Program-made: the position numbers and the translations under genes
The notes under the pieces: model-generated
Database searches by the model: none
What the model saw: the letters and a program-made list of their open reading frames with translations, nothing else
What the model was told of the DNA's origin: nothing
NCBI GenBank assembly: GCA_019321725.1
Contig: CM033115.1
Location: forward strand, 1,736,001-1,800,000
Length of the DNA stretch: 64,000 bases
Source: Paulownia fortunei
Lineage: Eukaryota; Streptophyta; Magnoliopsida; Lamiales; Paulowniaceae
Direction of reading: 5' to 3'
Part shown: positions 1 to 13,332 of the stretch, one piece after another
Layout of the letters: the number at the start of each line of letters is the position of its first letter
How positions within the stretch are numbered: position 1 is the stretch's first letter

Positions 1-504
1 AAGAAGAGGCAGTAATTACTAGATGATAAGGCATCCAGTGGAAAAAATATCCCCTAGGTAAGAAAAATATTATTCCTCAGCAACCAAATCTCCAGCCTAA
101 AGTATTGACTCTAACATGGGAAGTGGATAGAGTTTTAAGACAATTGTTTAGTTTAACTAGAAACTGTGAGGCAACAGAGGTCAAGTCCTGCTGTTGAAGT
201 TATCATCAACTTATGTGTCCATTACATTTGGCGGTAATAACATTATATTATGATTCTTCTTGTTTTCATCGGTGTGCAAAAATGACTTGTTGAATATCTT
301 CCATCTCAGGCTTAAGTTGAAAGGCTCACTATCAGAATTAATTTTTAGTTGCATTCTTCCAAGAAGACTGAGGAATCAAGATAAATTCCTGATTAAATGA
401 TTCAAAGACATGAAAAACAGCATCTCCATCAATAAAAATAGACCAAAGATTCCAAAGAATATCAGAACGGAATATATTGTCAGTAATCAAGGAAGAACCA
501 ATAT
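1..504. other. 3' flank of the DUF868 gene
   Basis: Non-coding sequence downstream of the minus-strand DUF868 stop codon. The short ORFs here overlap the real gene in other frames or have no recognisable content. It probably contains the 3' UTR of the DUF868 transcript; no clear polyadenylation signal was picked out. Confidence 0.5.
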
Positions 505-1409
505 CTATTCGTTCTTCCAAGCATATAAAAATAAAGTAAATCCAAGACCTGGCAATTTAGATTCCTTGAAACTCTCCGAGCAGCTCCAAGAGAAGCCAGA
601 TGAATCAGAAACTGAAGGGCTGGTCCACAATTTCTCCACTGATAAACTAGTTTGAAACATGAAAACTGCATTCCCTAAACTGGGACCAAATAACCAATTG
701 TGCACGTCCCAAAATACTTCAACCGGAAGCCCATCAACCAAGATTGTGTAATTCCCACGGAATTTCCACCGGAGATGCTTAACTTGCATAACTGTTTTTG
801 CATCAATACGAACCACAAGGAATGGGTCATCGCTGCAATTTGTATCGCACTCAATTTTAAGGTCATGGATTTGGCCATTATCACAGAATTGAGCCTTGGT
901 ACCGAAAACCCTCTTCCCAGAAATGTGTTCCCTCCTGGAAACAAATATTGCACTAGAAAGGGAAGCAATTGCTCCAGTTTTCTTGAATGCTACTTCCGTC
1001 AGATCCCCAATTAGTAAAACCATCTCCCCCTTACATACAACTCCTATGTAATACCACTCCAAAGGCTCTGGCCCAGATCCAAATTTTGCCATAGAAAGAT
1101 CCCAAAACACTTCAATTTTACCTGAATTCACTTCTAAACACTTAGAGCCTTTTCTCTTTGAGAATAACGAAGGTTTCACATCCACCTTACAGATGAACTG
1201 ATGAGATGCATCATCTATTTCAATACTAAGGCATTGGCCCATCAAACTCTTGCTCCACACAATTCTAATAAGCAAGATTTATCACGCAGTTTACATCTAT
1301 ACATGCAAGTTACAGAATTCTGAGAGGCTTTGCTCACACCGACACTTGAACAAGAAGCATCAGCAACCTGAACTCCATTCTCCCCAAAACAAGATGGAAA
1401 GTCCCTCAT
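505..1409 (-). CDS. DUF868 family protein, with an apparent 1-nt frameshift
   Basis: Plant-specific DUF868 protein of unknown biochemical function. The start ATG is at 1409 (opening MRDFPSCFGENGVQVAD) and the stop is at 505-507 (ending FTLFLYAWKNE), about 301 residues, which is the usual family length. Family-typical segments include LFSKRKGSKCLEV, VFWDLSMAKFGSGPEPLEWY, GKRVFGTKAQF, IECDTN, VKHLRWKFRGN, EVFWDVHNWLFG and NAVFMF. The gene appears intronless, as I recall for Arabidopsis relatives. The first ~46 codons (1409 to about 1273) are in a different frame from the rest. After ...KLRDKSC the DNA reads ttattaga, where the family expects Leu-Ile-Arg, so one base is missing near 1272. Downstream the frame is open and well conserved (LIRIVWSKSLMGQC). 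It is either a sequencing/assembly slip or a recent inactivating mutation; an internal start such as the Met of SLMGQC would give a protein lacking the N-terminus. Confidence 0.9.
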
Positions 1410-4400
1410 TTTTCAGTAAATTGCAAAAAAGAAAAATCCAAGTTTTTTTTTCTTTACCCAGTAACCTTTCTTGGGCTATATTGCAACAAAAATATGATCT
1501 TTATGCACCCTTCTGAACACTAAGAAAACAAAGTTCCAGAAATCGAAAAGGGCTGGTGAAAACATACCAAAAAATGAATCTTTTGAAGGTGAACTCAAGA
1601 ACCCATTTTCCCACCAGCTGGATTATCAGCTTTACTGTGTGTGGGATTTCAATTCTTGGTGTAAATGGAAATGGGATAAGAAGACGCGCTGATGTACGAA
1701 GATTTTGGAGTTAAATGAGAAGTGGCCATTGTTTTTAAGGTACAAGGAATCAACTGTGTGCAAGGAAAGGACAAGTTAAGTTCTGGATTAGGGGCAAATT
1801 TTGCGGGGTGCAGGAGGAGCGGGACTAAAATCACTGTCGGTGATTTTTTTTTTATATTTTTTTAACAGAAGAAAATATTCAAATGTTTGAAATTTCAGGT
1901 CGAATTTCAATGATATTTGGATATTTATTTATTTTAGTAGCAATTTTATTTTTTAAAATGTATATTTTATAAAATTATTCACTGTATTTATTAATTTCTA
2001 ATATTTCAATATTGTGGATGATATAATTAATTATTTCTAAAAAAATCAACTTTATTTGTAATATATATAATTTAAATGGTAACATCATTAATTAGTATAT
2101 TTAAAAAAATGCCAAAAAAGAAACTTGAAAATGGATGACTATTTTTGAAATATCTTAAAAGACAAAAAAAATATATATATATATCCATTGACAAATCAAA
2201 ACTATGATCAATTCTTCTTTCATCATATTGTTAATACATGTTAAATAGAGCTCAATGTCTCTACCATCCATTTTAATTGTAGATTTTAGTAAAATTGTGG
2301 ACAAATCTCTTATGGTCACATTTTTATTTATTTTTGCACAATCCTTAATTTGCTTATATCACTAGAATTATATGTATGAAAAAGGGTCATATGAAATTAC
2401 TTATTGTCAATAGTGCATATTGTCTTATTACTTTCATTTCATATTTGATTATAAGTATCCTAAATTGGTAATAAAAATATTTTTTTTTTATTTCCCAACT
2501 TCTATTTATATAAATCGAACTCATCACTAATAAAATAAAGATTCAAAATGGAAAAAAGGGAAGCACTTTATTTACCAATTCTTTTGTTTTCTATTATTCC
2601 CAAAGATCCATCAAATCAAAGGGTGACTAATGGGATTCACCAAAAGTTTTGCTTCAAGAAGACAAAGTTAATTTTTGAACATATTAGAAGCAAAATAAAA
2701 TTGTTGAACCAAACATCCCGTCTGTCATGTCTATGATGCGTGTTGTTAACACAAAGCAAATGCGTGCAGACAACAAAATTATGAACAAAATATTGCCCCA
2801 TAACTACTTTTGGGAAAAAGTGGGATCCAAGGAAAAGGATTAGTTTTAGTTACTTTATTATTATTATTATTATTTAAATATAGTTCTTGATATTCATTTG
2901 ATCTCTTTCCAAGACTATTTAAGGAAAAAAGATTGCTATAGCCACAAAACTGAGAGACAAAAATGAGTTTTATAAGTGGTCCAAGAAAATTGTTGGCCAA
3001 AACGTTTAATTCAATCTAAATAATTAAATAACCAATATAATTGTACTCCATCAGCCATTCTCCATTTAAATGTATATAAATTATATTACAAGTATAAATC
3101 TACTTACAATATGTTGGTGGGATCGACCAAAATAGATTAGTATTAGCATTTCTCACGATTTTAAATTCGATACCAACAAAAATTTATATAAATAGGCTAT
3201 CTCAACAACTTTGTGATTATGATTTTTCAACTATAGTTTCAATCAACAATAAACCAACAAAATTTTGATTTAGATCTAAGTTCATTCAGATTTGACGTGC
3301 CTATTAGAAATAAAACTCTTATAATCATAAGTACAAATAACTCACATATGAATTTTTATTATACCATCTACTGCATTATATTGATTAATCGTATAAATTT
3401 TATCCGTAAAATATATATATATTAATAATTAATATATTATAATAAAAAATACAATAAAATTTATAATAAAAAATTAGAGGGTGGGAGGGGTGAAATTTTA
3501 ATGTGTGATGATTATAGTGCTTAGGTTATATATAGCAAAACTACAACAAATTATCTTTCAAATGTCAAAAAGTAGTTTTATAACAGACAAAACATGTCCA
3601 GATGGAATGGAATATCTTTCATGGATTATTATAGCCCAACCTCATTCATGTCATTATGTATTTTAATTATTTTTATTTTTTTGTGGCCAACCAAGAAAAG
3701 TATGAAATGAAAGCTGTTTTTGCAATGAAAGTAGCTTGCTTTACAGCCCCTTCTGCCTGGGCTCTCCCCTCTCTTTCAATCTTGTATTTCCAACTGTATA
3801 AGTATCCTCAGTATCATTGTCTTGTTTTCTCTTTCATTGCCACTACCAATTGCACACCATTATTTGAACATATACAATGTTCTGTCTGTCTATTTATAAT
3901 CGAATATTCTTTTAGATATGTATTCGAAACTTTAAAATGTTTCCAAAAGATTAATAGAAAAATAAATAAATACTTTTTTTCAATAATTTTGACATGTATA
4001 TTGAATGTTTATATAGTTTCAGTAAAACATGAACTATGTAATACAAAAATATAATATCTTAAAATATTATAAGTTTTGCTCAGAATAAAATCTCTATAAA
4101 TTAATACTCGATAAATTAATAACCTCTATATATCAAACATCGTGTATATATATACTCACGAATGATCAAAACTTATTCACAGAAGACGTGTAATTGGTTC
4201 ATGTTTGCAAAAATTTACATATATATTATTTTGATGTGCCATGTTTGAACATTAAGTATGTACTTGATAATTTTTTTTGGTCAAACCTCGAATTAGAAAT
4301 GAATAGGCATGGCATGACCAACAGCCCATGTCAGATAAGACCAACATGCCAATGTTGGAATTTTCAAAAGTATTTTTTCTACTTTTTTTTAATAACAAAA

Positions 4401-6726
4401 CAATCAGTATTATTGACTTCTTCTTGAACATAAAAGTGTTTTACAATAGACATCAAGCTCGAAAAATTCAAAGTAATTCAGCTGAGTAAAATGAAAAAAT
4501 TAAAAATATTTTTATTAATTCAATAGTATATTATATATGTATGTAAGGGCGTGACATGTTCATATTTAAAGATTAAGAAGTATTTATTATTAATCGATCA
4601 TACAGTATTTATGATAGTTCGTAGATTTAACGATATGTCAGAATTTTAATTTTAATATGGAAAGTAATAAGAAAAAAGAATCTCACTCCAAATATAAAAC
4701 TCTTAGTTTTTATGAACCTCAAATTTACAACTTTGTTTTATTTCTCAATATTTTTTTTTCTTTCAATTTTCTCACTAAAATTCAAGATTTAAATATAACT
4801 CGAAATTCTATATTGAATATAATGATATGGTATTACTTTAATTTCTTAATCTTTTAGGTGAACTTCAATTGCTGCGTGCATCACAATAAATTCTTAGTAA
4901 GATAAAGTTATTCCAACGAAAATCGTTCAACACTTGTATAAGAAGCAAAGTAAGATAAATAAATAGAAAATAGAGAATCGAATAACTTCGTAAGCTAATT
5001 AAATTATGTACTTTAAAATAATAAAAAAATAATATATTTATAGTGCTTGAAAGGTTGATATCAAGTATAGTGTGGCGTATTAACCACTTGAATTTAAAAA
5101 CATATGGTCGAGTCATCCTATTTGGTCTCTTAGGATTATTTTTCAGATTTTTCATTGTTGGGTCATGCCCACCGACAAGTATAGTAATATCTTCTCTTTT
5201 TTTTCTCTTTTTCCTTTTTTTGGGGGGTGGGGTGGGGTGGGGTTTGGGGATGATGCATTTGTATCCTCTCCCATCAACATCTAAGGTCTGGATAGTTTGT
5301 TCCTCAATTGTTTGTCATTGTCTGCAGTTGCTCAAACTGTAAAATTTATGCTTGCAGTTAAAGTTATAATGGACTATGACACCAAGAACAGTAATTATAT
5401 GGCAATACCCACCTGATACAATTATTTATTATTAACTTCTTGGATTATAATGTTTTTTTTTTCATTTTACTTTTGGACTTTTCTGTCTCCCCAAAAAAAT
5501 AAAAAATAAAAAAAAATAAAAACAAAACAAAACAAGAAAAATCCATAACCCATAACATTGGGTGTAAATGCCGGGTAGGACTCAAGCTGAATTTCTCTTG
5601 ACCCAATCCAAATCTGATTTCTACACACCAAATCCCTCTATTCAAATCTTAATCGATACTTGGTAGTATAAGGATTCGGATCAAGTAAAGCCACAGAATC
5701 CAAATTTGGATCTTTTCCAAATAGAATAATTTTTGTTAAGATTTTTTCTTTGAAACAGAAATATAAGTAATTAACAATCATTCTCTAGAAATAAATATAA
5801 TTTTAAATTACAAAATCACATATAAAAAAGACAGGGTATGACTAACAATCCATCATAATTATTTTTTTCTTTCAATTTTTTAAAATTCAGATCCTATTTG
5901 TATTGGATCATTCAAGATTTGGTTTGAACCCATTTATAATTAAGGTTCAGGTTGGATCTTTAATCGGACACAAAATAGACCCTATTAGGATTGGATTCAT
6001 AAAGATCCAATCCATATCCTACTCTGTCAGTCTCAGACTCTCAGACCTAATAAACCCTCTAAAGCTTGTATGGGTCCATTAGTAGCAGCCCAACTACCAG
6101 GATCCATTTTTGACCTGACTGATATCCAGTCGGATTCGTAAAAGAACTCATTTTGGGGCGAACTGGGCCCAAAGTTAAGTTTTCTTCAATTGGGCCAAGG
6201 TGAAACATAAGTTAGTATGTATCCCAGGCCCAAGTTCGTTTACCATAAATATTATGGGATTAAATTATTATTATTATTATTATTTTGAATGAAACAATTA
6301 ATTACAGGAGAAACAAATTTTCCCACTTTAAATGATATAAATTTGTATTTTATTATTTAAATATTTTTTTCTTACTAAATTCCCAGCTTGAGTTTGTTCA
6401 TCAAATAAAAATTGCTGAAATTCCTATTAACCCAATCCAAAAACATATTTCTAGTTGAATTTTCAATTTATTATTATTCCCTTTGATCCCAAATAAAAAA
6501 TTCATTTCCAGAAAAAAAATATTTATTTGATGCAGCCATGTGGGACACCATTTTTCTCAATTGTAACACCTAGAATTACAGTCCTTGTAACAAGAGAGTA
6601 CCAAGAAAAGTGCTTTCATGTATATGAAAATTAAAAAAAAAAATAATGCAGGGGTTCCACCAACCATGAAGAGTCATATCACTTATCACCATGCATTAGG
6701 GTTTTTGTGATCAGAAAATTTAGATC

Positions 6727-6921
6727 GAGGGATGAAACTAATTTTTTTCTTAAAAATAATGAATAAATAAATATTCTCAATTTTTAAGAAAACAATTTTT
6801 TTTTAATTTAATAAATCTATATGTAAAAACTTATTTTATTTTCATAATTTATTGGAGTTGGATTGGGGGTGGGGGTGGGGGTGGGTGCGACTGTGGTACC
6901 AGCCCTCCTTAACTCCGTCCC
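6727..6921. mobile_element. MITE-like element, copy 1
   Basis: Short AT-rich element. The left edge reads gagggatgaaacta and the right edge aactccgtccct, an imperfect inverted repeat related to AGGGACGGA. The interior shares ttttttcttaaaaataatgaataaata with the copy at 8683-8866. A G-rich run (gggggtgggggtggggg) lies near the right end. It has no coding capacity. The relationship was seen by eye only. Confidence 0.45.
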
Positions 6922-7589
6922 TATGTTTTATTACAATTTTCAAATTTCACAAGTTGTGAACAGAAATTATGTGAACAAGAACAAGAAAAGCAAAAGAGCC
7001 CATGTGACAATGTTTTCAAATCATGATGATATATATCTACATATATCCCAATCACTCTTCACATTGCCAGACAACCTAGTACTTAATTTAATTCTTCAAT
7101 TTGAAATTAGTTTAGTGGGATTCCTTAATTAGTCAAAGTTGATTGAAGAAATTTCTCACATTTAACACCTGCCCTTCTTTCCAAAAAATCAAAAGGGCTT
7201 ACCAAAACTCATGGACATTATGTTAATCTCTCTTCCCCTATTTGAATATTTAGTAGACTATAATGTAAATAGAAAACTAAAACTAGGGCTCAATATTGGT
7301 CTCAACCAGGAAGTTCCATTGAGAGAGTCGCGATAGTAGCGAAGTTGGAAAGCTCAACGAGTTTCCACTCTATTACAAATTACAATGGACGATTTTCATC
7401 TCTAGTCGGTCAATTTTTTGACTAATTTATTATATTAATTTTAGTATTAAAAAGCTTTCAAATCTTATTTACGTATTATGTTGTTAAAAAAAATAATCAA
7501 GAAATTATATGATTTGCACTCGCAAAAACAATAAAAACACCAATAATAAATAACACTAACTTATCATTCAATTATGGGCAGAGACCCTA

Positions 7590-7930
7590 TCTTGGAGCTT
7601 ATAAATTTTTTTAAATATTTTATAAGTTGTTTAAAAACTTATAAATTGTAAAAAATTATTTAGTAATTTATTTTTTGAAAGAGGTTATAAGATTAAAAAA
7701 AACTATTTAATAGTTTATAAGCTCTTGAAAAAAGTAGTTCCACTTCAATTTATTTTTAAAATAAAATTTTATTTTAACAATTTTTTTTTTAAATTTTGAC
7801 AGTTTTAAATTATAAAAATATCATTACTAACAAGTTAAAAAATTTCATAATCTCATTTTATCCAATCAATTCAATAATTAATTTTTAAATTAAGATCTAA
7901 CATCTTATAAAATATTTTAAATAAACTTAG
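7590..7930. repeat. AT-rich palindromic dispersed repeat, degraded copy
   Basis: Carries repeated 'cttataaa' and 'tttataagtt' words in both orientations, as in the better-preserved copies at 24908-25278 and 43411-43705. The ends are poorly defined here. Confidence 0.35.
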
Positions 7931-8682
7931 CCTAATACCTATCAGTATAATTTGATTTCCCTTTATACCATAACATCTTGCACCATTTAATACGGCCAAA
8001 TTCGAATAATTACACGGCAAGTACAATCATATCATACTTTATACGGCACATTTATGGGGCACTAAAAATCGATAGCTCGTGGTTCATTAAACCTCTCAAA
8101 AACACGATTTTTTTCCTAACCTTAAACTTAAATACACTTATCTGAAAATTCGATCTCTCATGAGCGACCTCACGACAAATCTACAGACAGTAGAGCTAGC
8201 ATCAAAATGATTCTTCCAGGAACTCCAACACTTGCTAAGGCTGCTGCAGACTGTCCCATAAGAAACAAACAAACCATAAAATTCCAAATGCCAAACAGTT
8301 CTTCTGGGGTCTTTGGTTTCTATTTATTGTAAGAGAGAAAACAGTACAAGGTTCATGTATAATCACTTTGACATTTCTAGCTCGAAGTAAATGAAAGAGA
8401 CTAACTTTGAGTAAAAAGAACAAACTCAAACCTCCAAACAAGGCGCTAGTGATAGTACCACCAAAGAGGGTTTTGTCCATATCAATACTTACCATAAACT
8501 AGAATACAAACCTAAATCTCACAGCAGTGGATCAAAACAAAGTCATGAACATAATTATTGGACCTCAGCTTTAAGCACAGAGCATTGATTAGTTAAGGAC
8601 AAATTAATACAGGACAAATTATTGGTATTGTAATTGTATGTATACAAGCATGGATGGAGCTGATAATTTTAGTCTTGGAGGT

Positions 8683-8866
8683 AGGGACGGAACTAGAAAG
8701 ATTATATTAGGGTTGAGATTATATTTTTTTTCTTAAAAATAATAAATAAAGAGATATTTTTTAATTTTTTTTAGGGGGGGGGGGGGGGGATTTTAAAATT
8801 TAATGAATTTACATAAATTTTATGAAGTTGGGTTGCTACCCCCAACTGCCCCTGGCTCCATCACTG
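8683..8866. mobile_element. MITE-like element, copy 2
   Basis: Starts agggacggaactag and ends ctggctccatcact, which form an imperfect terminal inverted repeat. The interior ttttttcttaaaaataataaataaa matches copy 1 at 6727-6921. It contains a homopolymer of 16 G (8774-8789). No ORF. Probably a non-autonomous DNA element of about 185 bp. Confidence 0.5.
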
Positions 8867-8894
8867 TTTGGAGGGTGAGATATAGATTTCGACT

Positions 8895-9060
8895 CACATA
8901 GGTTGTTAAGTTGGTAATTTAAAAGAGGACACAAATTTGAATTCCTTATAGTATACGTATAAAATTAGACATTATATCCACTTGAAGAGGTGGCGGTCAG
9001 GTTCGACACCCTCACTCTGTCGGCCTCAGATCTCTAGTTCTATTTTTTTTTTATTCTATT
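8895..9060 (+). mobile_element. tRNA-derived SINE-like element
   Basis: A pol III B-box-like core (caggttcgacacc, about 8999-9011) follows an A-box-like stretch (gttaagttggtaat, about 8907-8920). The segment ends in an oligo-T tract near 9043-9052. This arrangement fits plant short interspersed elements of the Au type, but target-site duplications were not confirmed. Confidence 0.35.
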
Positions 9061-10133
9061 TTTGGAATGTATGACAAATGTTCTCGAGATAAATATATGC
9101 GATGCCAGTAAAAATTCAAATATCTTCACTTCAACTAGTCCCATAGTTTCAAAGAATCTAGATCGAGAAAAGAAAGTTTGCCAAATTTTATGGAATCTTC
9201 TTGTTCATATCTCTCATAAAAAAACGATATTCGATAATATCTTCTAAGCAAACTCCAAAAAATTGAAAAGAAAAAAATATTTTAAGGGATAAAATCAATC
9301 ATTTTTCAATCGTAGATAAACAAACCAATCTTTCGTAATTAATTTTCGGAAGAAAATTCCATATGAAATTTTCTATTCACAATTGAACGTAATTTATCTA
9401 AATTACAAATATTATAAATTTAAATAATAAAATAGAAGTTAAATATAAAGAGTAGAATGTGAAATTCAAAATTCAGACCATGCATGTACATATGCATATC
9501 CATGTGCGTGAAATTGTCAATTCCCAATATAATTTCAAAGGGCCATCCTCATATTATTACATGAGAATATACTCTGCTACGATTGACTTTTGCATACAAA
9601 CAGCAAAACGACACATGTACTACTAAATGCTCTGCCAATATTGCTGAAACCAACATGTCATTAGTACAAAGACAAGTTACAAGGAAGAAGAGTTCAATTT
9701 TCAGACTTGGGGTCTGAAAACTCTTACAAAGTCCAAATGAGGGATTAAAATAAGTACAAAAAACTAAGAACATAGTAATATATTAATTGACATTACAAAC
9801 TCCAAGAAAAGGGCTAAAAAAAATTCTACTCTTCACAACCAAAAAAACAAAAAATTAAATTAAATAAAAATACAAATAATTATTGAATTAAATGTTCATC
9901 ATCTCGACCACGCTATCTTACTTCCATGCTTTTTTTTTTTTTTGCACAAACCAATTGTAGACCACATAGCACTTAAATGTGACATATATAATGCACAATA
10001 TTTCATGTCCCTCTAAGCACGCTACATAATCTTGGAGCCAAAATTAGTGTACTATGGATTAAAATCTACGAATAAGTCATTAGTGATGAAAGACTTTGGT
10101 TAAATGTAATATTATACATGTACTCTTGCTTGA

Positions 10134-12822
10134 TCAAAATCGTTGGGAGACTGATATATGTCTGCGTTTGAGTTGTGGAGAGACAATGGAGATGAGACCA
10201 CCTAGTGGAGGCCTCATCTTTGACCTATAAATCATCTCGTCATATGGTCGTTGATAAAACTTCAAAAATGGTACGAAAGATTCACGTGATTTCTCGGCTC
10301 GACTCATTTGATAGTCCTTTCGGAAGAACAAAGCCGGTGATTGGAGGAACGAAGGCTTTGGAGTTCTTGGATGGCGGATCGTAGATGGGTCGGGTTTTTG
10401 GGTCTTTTGTGGCATTGGTGTTGATGGGAAGAAGCCCTTTCTAAAGACATCAATGTTGCCATGTGGTGCTCGGGTGATGGGTGATGCAAAGGAGAGGGAC
10501 CTAGCATTGAGGGGAGAAATGCTTGGGCCTAAAAAACTATGGGAAAGATTGGTTTGGCCCAGTTTAGATCCGGATGTATCCGTTAGAGAAAGATACCAAG
10601 GTTTTAGTGAATCAAAATGATGTGAGACGCTGAATGAAAATCTTGAGGAAGAGCATGAGCCAAGTTTGGTTGCTGACGGCATGGATGAGGGATCAAAGCG
10701 TAGTGATGTTGCTCGTGGGCATGATGACATCAAATCATTAAACTGGAGTGGTTCTTCAAAGTCAAGTGCCGACACCACCACGGTCAACGGTGAAAGCTCG
10801 ACGAACGGCTTCAATCCCTGCAATCACGAAACATCACACTTAAGGGCGGAGATAGAAAATGGATATCGAGATAATAAATTTTTTTTTTTAAAATAATAAA
10901 ATAAAAAAAATATTATTTAAAGGACGGCCAGCCGCCATCCACCCCTCGTGCAATACATTACGCATACAAACTATTTGATTCGAAGAAGGCCAAATAAATT
11001 ATTGTATATACATACACATCATATATGTATCACACGTGAATCAGATACACGCTCGATATTCATATATGGATACCTAATTAGGAAGAAATTTTGAGGTACC
11101 TTCCAAAGGTAAGAGAAAAGAGATGGAGGGTCAATGACAAAAGCCTTGTAAAGCCGTAGTGGATAATAATCAGCTATGATCTTCAATGTTGGCAGCAACA
11201 TGCTAATAAAGGCAGATGCTGATCTGAAAAAGCCTGCAATTCCCAAACCAATTATCACAAGTTAACAAAATCCCCAAACATGAAATTATTTTCTCAAAAA
11301 ATGGGCACTTTATTAAGAATAAAGTCAGCGAAATTCAAATCACTGTTGGGACTGAGTGTGACAGACGGAGAAAAAAAAAAATAAAGGAGAATTATGGCCA
11401 CTTTTGCTTTTAACATAATTTAGCTATGAAAATGACTTCATATACCCCTACATCCACAAATCTGACCCTGACACATCAAGCGTACTCCAGGCTATTTCTG
11501 ACAAAGTTTCAGACACCTGCTTCTTTTCGGACAGAGTTGTTGATTATTATGATTCTTCTTGATTTAGTAAATTAATTAGTCATTAATTATGTGATTAGGC
11601 GTGACGTTGGAAAAATTAAAGATGACTAAAAACGGGTTTTAACAAAAGGCGTTTTTTAAAGTATTTCAGAGTGGCTGTGGAATCCCTCTAGACATGGGAA
11701 TGTACATTAATTGCTGCTTTCAACTGAGATAAAAGCTGTGTTCAGATTTGGTTGACAGAGTATGCGTTGAAATGACATTAAATAATAAAATAAAAATTAT
11801 TTAAAATTAATTTTATAACATTTGTTAAAACGAACAAAAAAATAATAATTAACAATAAAATATAATATTTTTCTTAATAAAAAAATAAGTGTGAATAATA
11901 TTTTACTTACTGGCATCAAAGAGGAGAACAAATTGTTGGACATTTTTTGCCATAGTTTGAATAGCCACTTCAAGTGTAAACACCAGCAACCGAGTGAACC
12001 TACAAGATTACCATGAAGAAACAGAACAAATAAACAAGCCCAGTTTTAATTTTTCGTTTGATTTCATATTTCAGTAAATATATAAAATATTTTTTTTAAA
12101 TATATATTAGATTTGTGGAATAAAAATCCGAAATGCAGTTCCAGAAATAGATAAAATGATGTACTTACAGTTTCTGTGAATGGAATTTCTGGTAATCTTG
12201 CTTGATTCGGAAAATCTGCAGTTCAAGCAGCATAAATAATGAAATTTACTGTCTTAAAATTACTTGTTGAAAGGATGAAAAAAACAAAGAAAAAAAGAAT
12301 TACCAGGACAGGTCTTAATTCATCATCATGGCCAGCAACATAAGCTACTCCCTCAGCGAGCTCAGCACAGAATTCATCAGCTATCAAATGATCTTGAAAA
12401 TTCACATAAAAATCAGTGGAAAAAATATCTTTTTTTTTTTTTTTTTTGAGTACTTTAACGGGCTGATATTTCAAAAAGTAATAAAAAGCAAGATTCTCAG
12501 CTTGAACAAGAAAACAAAAGGAGAAGCTGCATGAAAAAAGGGTACACAGACAAAAAAAAGTTGGTGAAAAATGTGAGACTATCAATCTTTTTTTCATTTT
12601 ATGAAAAAAAAAAAAAAAAGAAGACAATATTTAATAAAACAGAAAAGAAAATTAAAATACCAGTGCCTAAGGAGTCTCTCCAAGAAAGACAATTTCTGAG
12701 GTGCTTAGCTGCTTTCTTCACACTATCCCCTTTGGCTTTCAGAAACCTCTCCACACTAGCATTATTGCAGAATTTCTCCTACCAAATCATGTTCAAATTT
12801 CAGCCACCACCCCACATATTCA

Positions 12823-12875
<53 letters not shown>

Positions 12876-13089
12876 GAGAGAGAGAGAGGGAGGAGGGAGG
12901 GAGGGAGTCAAGATTGGTAGTGTGAGAGGACGAAAGAGAATGACTGTACATACTGTGCCACACGCAGTGGAAGGTGAAAGTGTGTGTGAAGCAAACCTGT
13001 TGGACAGTGAGTGGAGCTTGTTTCTTGAGCAGGTCAAGTACTGATTGAACTCTCTGTTTATCTCTCTGGGCTTCATCTTTCTTTCCCAT
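10134..13089 (-). CDS. SEC14-like (CRAL-TRIO) lipid-transfer family protein
   Basis: Plant SEC14-like protein of 417 aa. Members bind phosphatidylinositol or other lipids and exchange them between membranes; the ligand here is unknown. Exons on the minus strand: 13089-12997, 12778-12661, 12392-12304, 12215-12169, 11999-11911, 11233-11100, 10817-10134. Each intron starts GT and ends AG, and the phases close over 1254 nt. Residues 1-70 form the helical N-terminal part ([20 protein letters not shown]; later [20 protein letters not shown]). The lipid-binding fold spans about 71-210 ([92 protein letters not shown]). The last exon also encodes a Ser/Pro-rich, probably disordered tail (about 230-417) with a basic, conserved-looking end ([18 protein letters not shown]). 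It resembles Arabidopsis AT3G22410 from memory. Intron 1 contains a compound microsatellite. Confidence 0.94.
12827..12907. repeat. Compound microsatellite (AC)n(AT)n(AG)n in SEC14 intron 1
   Basis: About 34 bases of AC, 14 of AT and 14 of AG run directly into a GGGA-rich tail. It lies wholly inside the 218-bp first intron (12779-12996) of the SEC14-like gene. It is likely to vary in length and could be a marker. Confidence 0.95.
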
Positions 13090-13263
13090 TCTTCAAGAAG
13101 ACAGAGAACAATTACTGTGTGTATACTGTGTGTGAATTGAATCTCTCAAGAAAAACACAAAGACATATAGATACCACTCTTCTTCTTCACGCAAGAATTT
13201 TCAAACTCTACACACCAACTCTCTTTTGCCACCTAGTAAGTGTCACTGTGTGTGCCGTGTGTC

Positions 13264-13266
<3 letters not shown>

Positions 13267-13299
<33 letters not shown>
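13267..13299. repeat. (GA)n microsatellite in the SEC14 leader
   Basis: An uninterrupted GA run of about 33 bases. Relative to the minus-strand SEC14-like gene it is a (CT)n tract in the predicted 5' UTR, about 180 nt before the ATG and just downstream of the predicted TATA box. CT-rich leaders are common in plant genes. Confidence 0.9.
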
Positions 13300-13303
<4 letters not shown>

Positions 13304-13332
13304 GTATGCGTGTTTGTGTTGAAAAGAGCCCG

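Larger units (their letters stand above)
1410..10133. other. Intergenic, AT-rich, repeat-bearing
   Basis: No gene was recognised in this 8.7 kb. Directly upstream of the DUF868 ATG (1410 to about 1860) is its leader and promoter; an AT-rich TATA-like stretch lies near 1851-1857. Further on are two MITE-like elements (about 6727-6921 and 8683-8866), a palindromic repeat copy (about 7590-7930), a SINE-like element (about 8895-9060), G-runs at 5221-5245, 6863-6885 and 8774-8789, and many AT tracts. A block at about 5570-6070 with many 'ggatc/gaatcc' and 'ttggat' words looks like an old non-coding repeat. The ORF at 8235-8495 has no recognisable family and was not accepted. Confidence 0.5.

Noticed and set aside
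3656..4054. 132-codon plus-strand ORF
   Set aside because: AT-rich translation without family resemblance; the region looks like old promoter or repeat sequence and has no splice-linked partner exons.
8235..8495. 86-codon minus ORF (MVSIDMDKTLFGGTITS...) and the nearby phrase MGQSAAALASVGVPG at about 8255-8210
   Set aside because: Both read slightly protein-like, but no exon chain could be built and no family recognised; possibly a very decayed gene piece, too weak to annotate.
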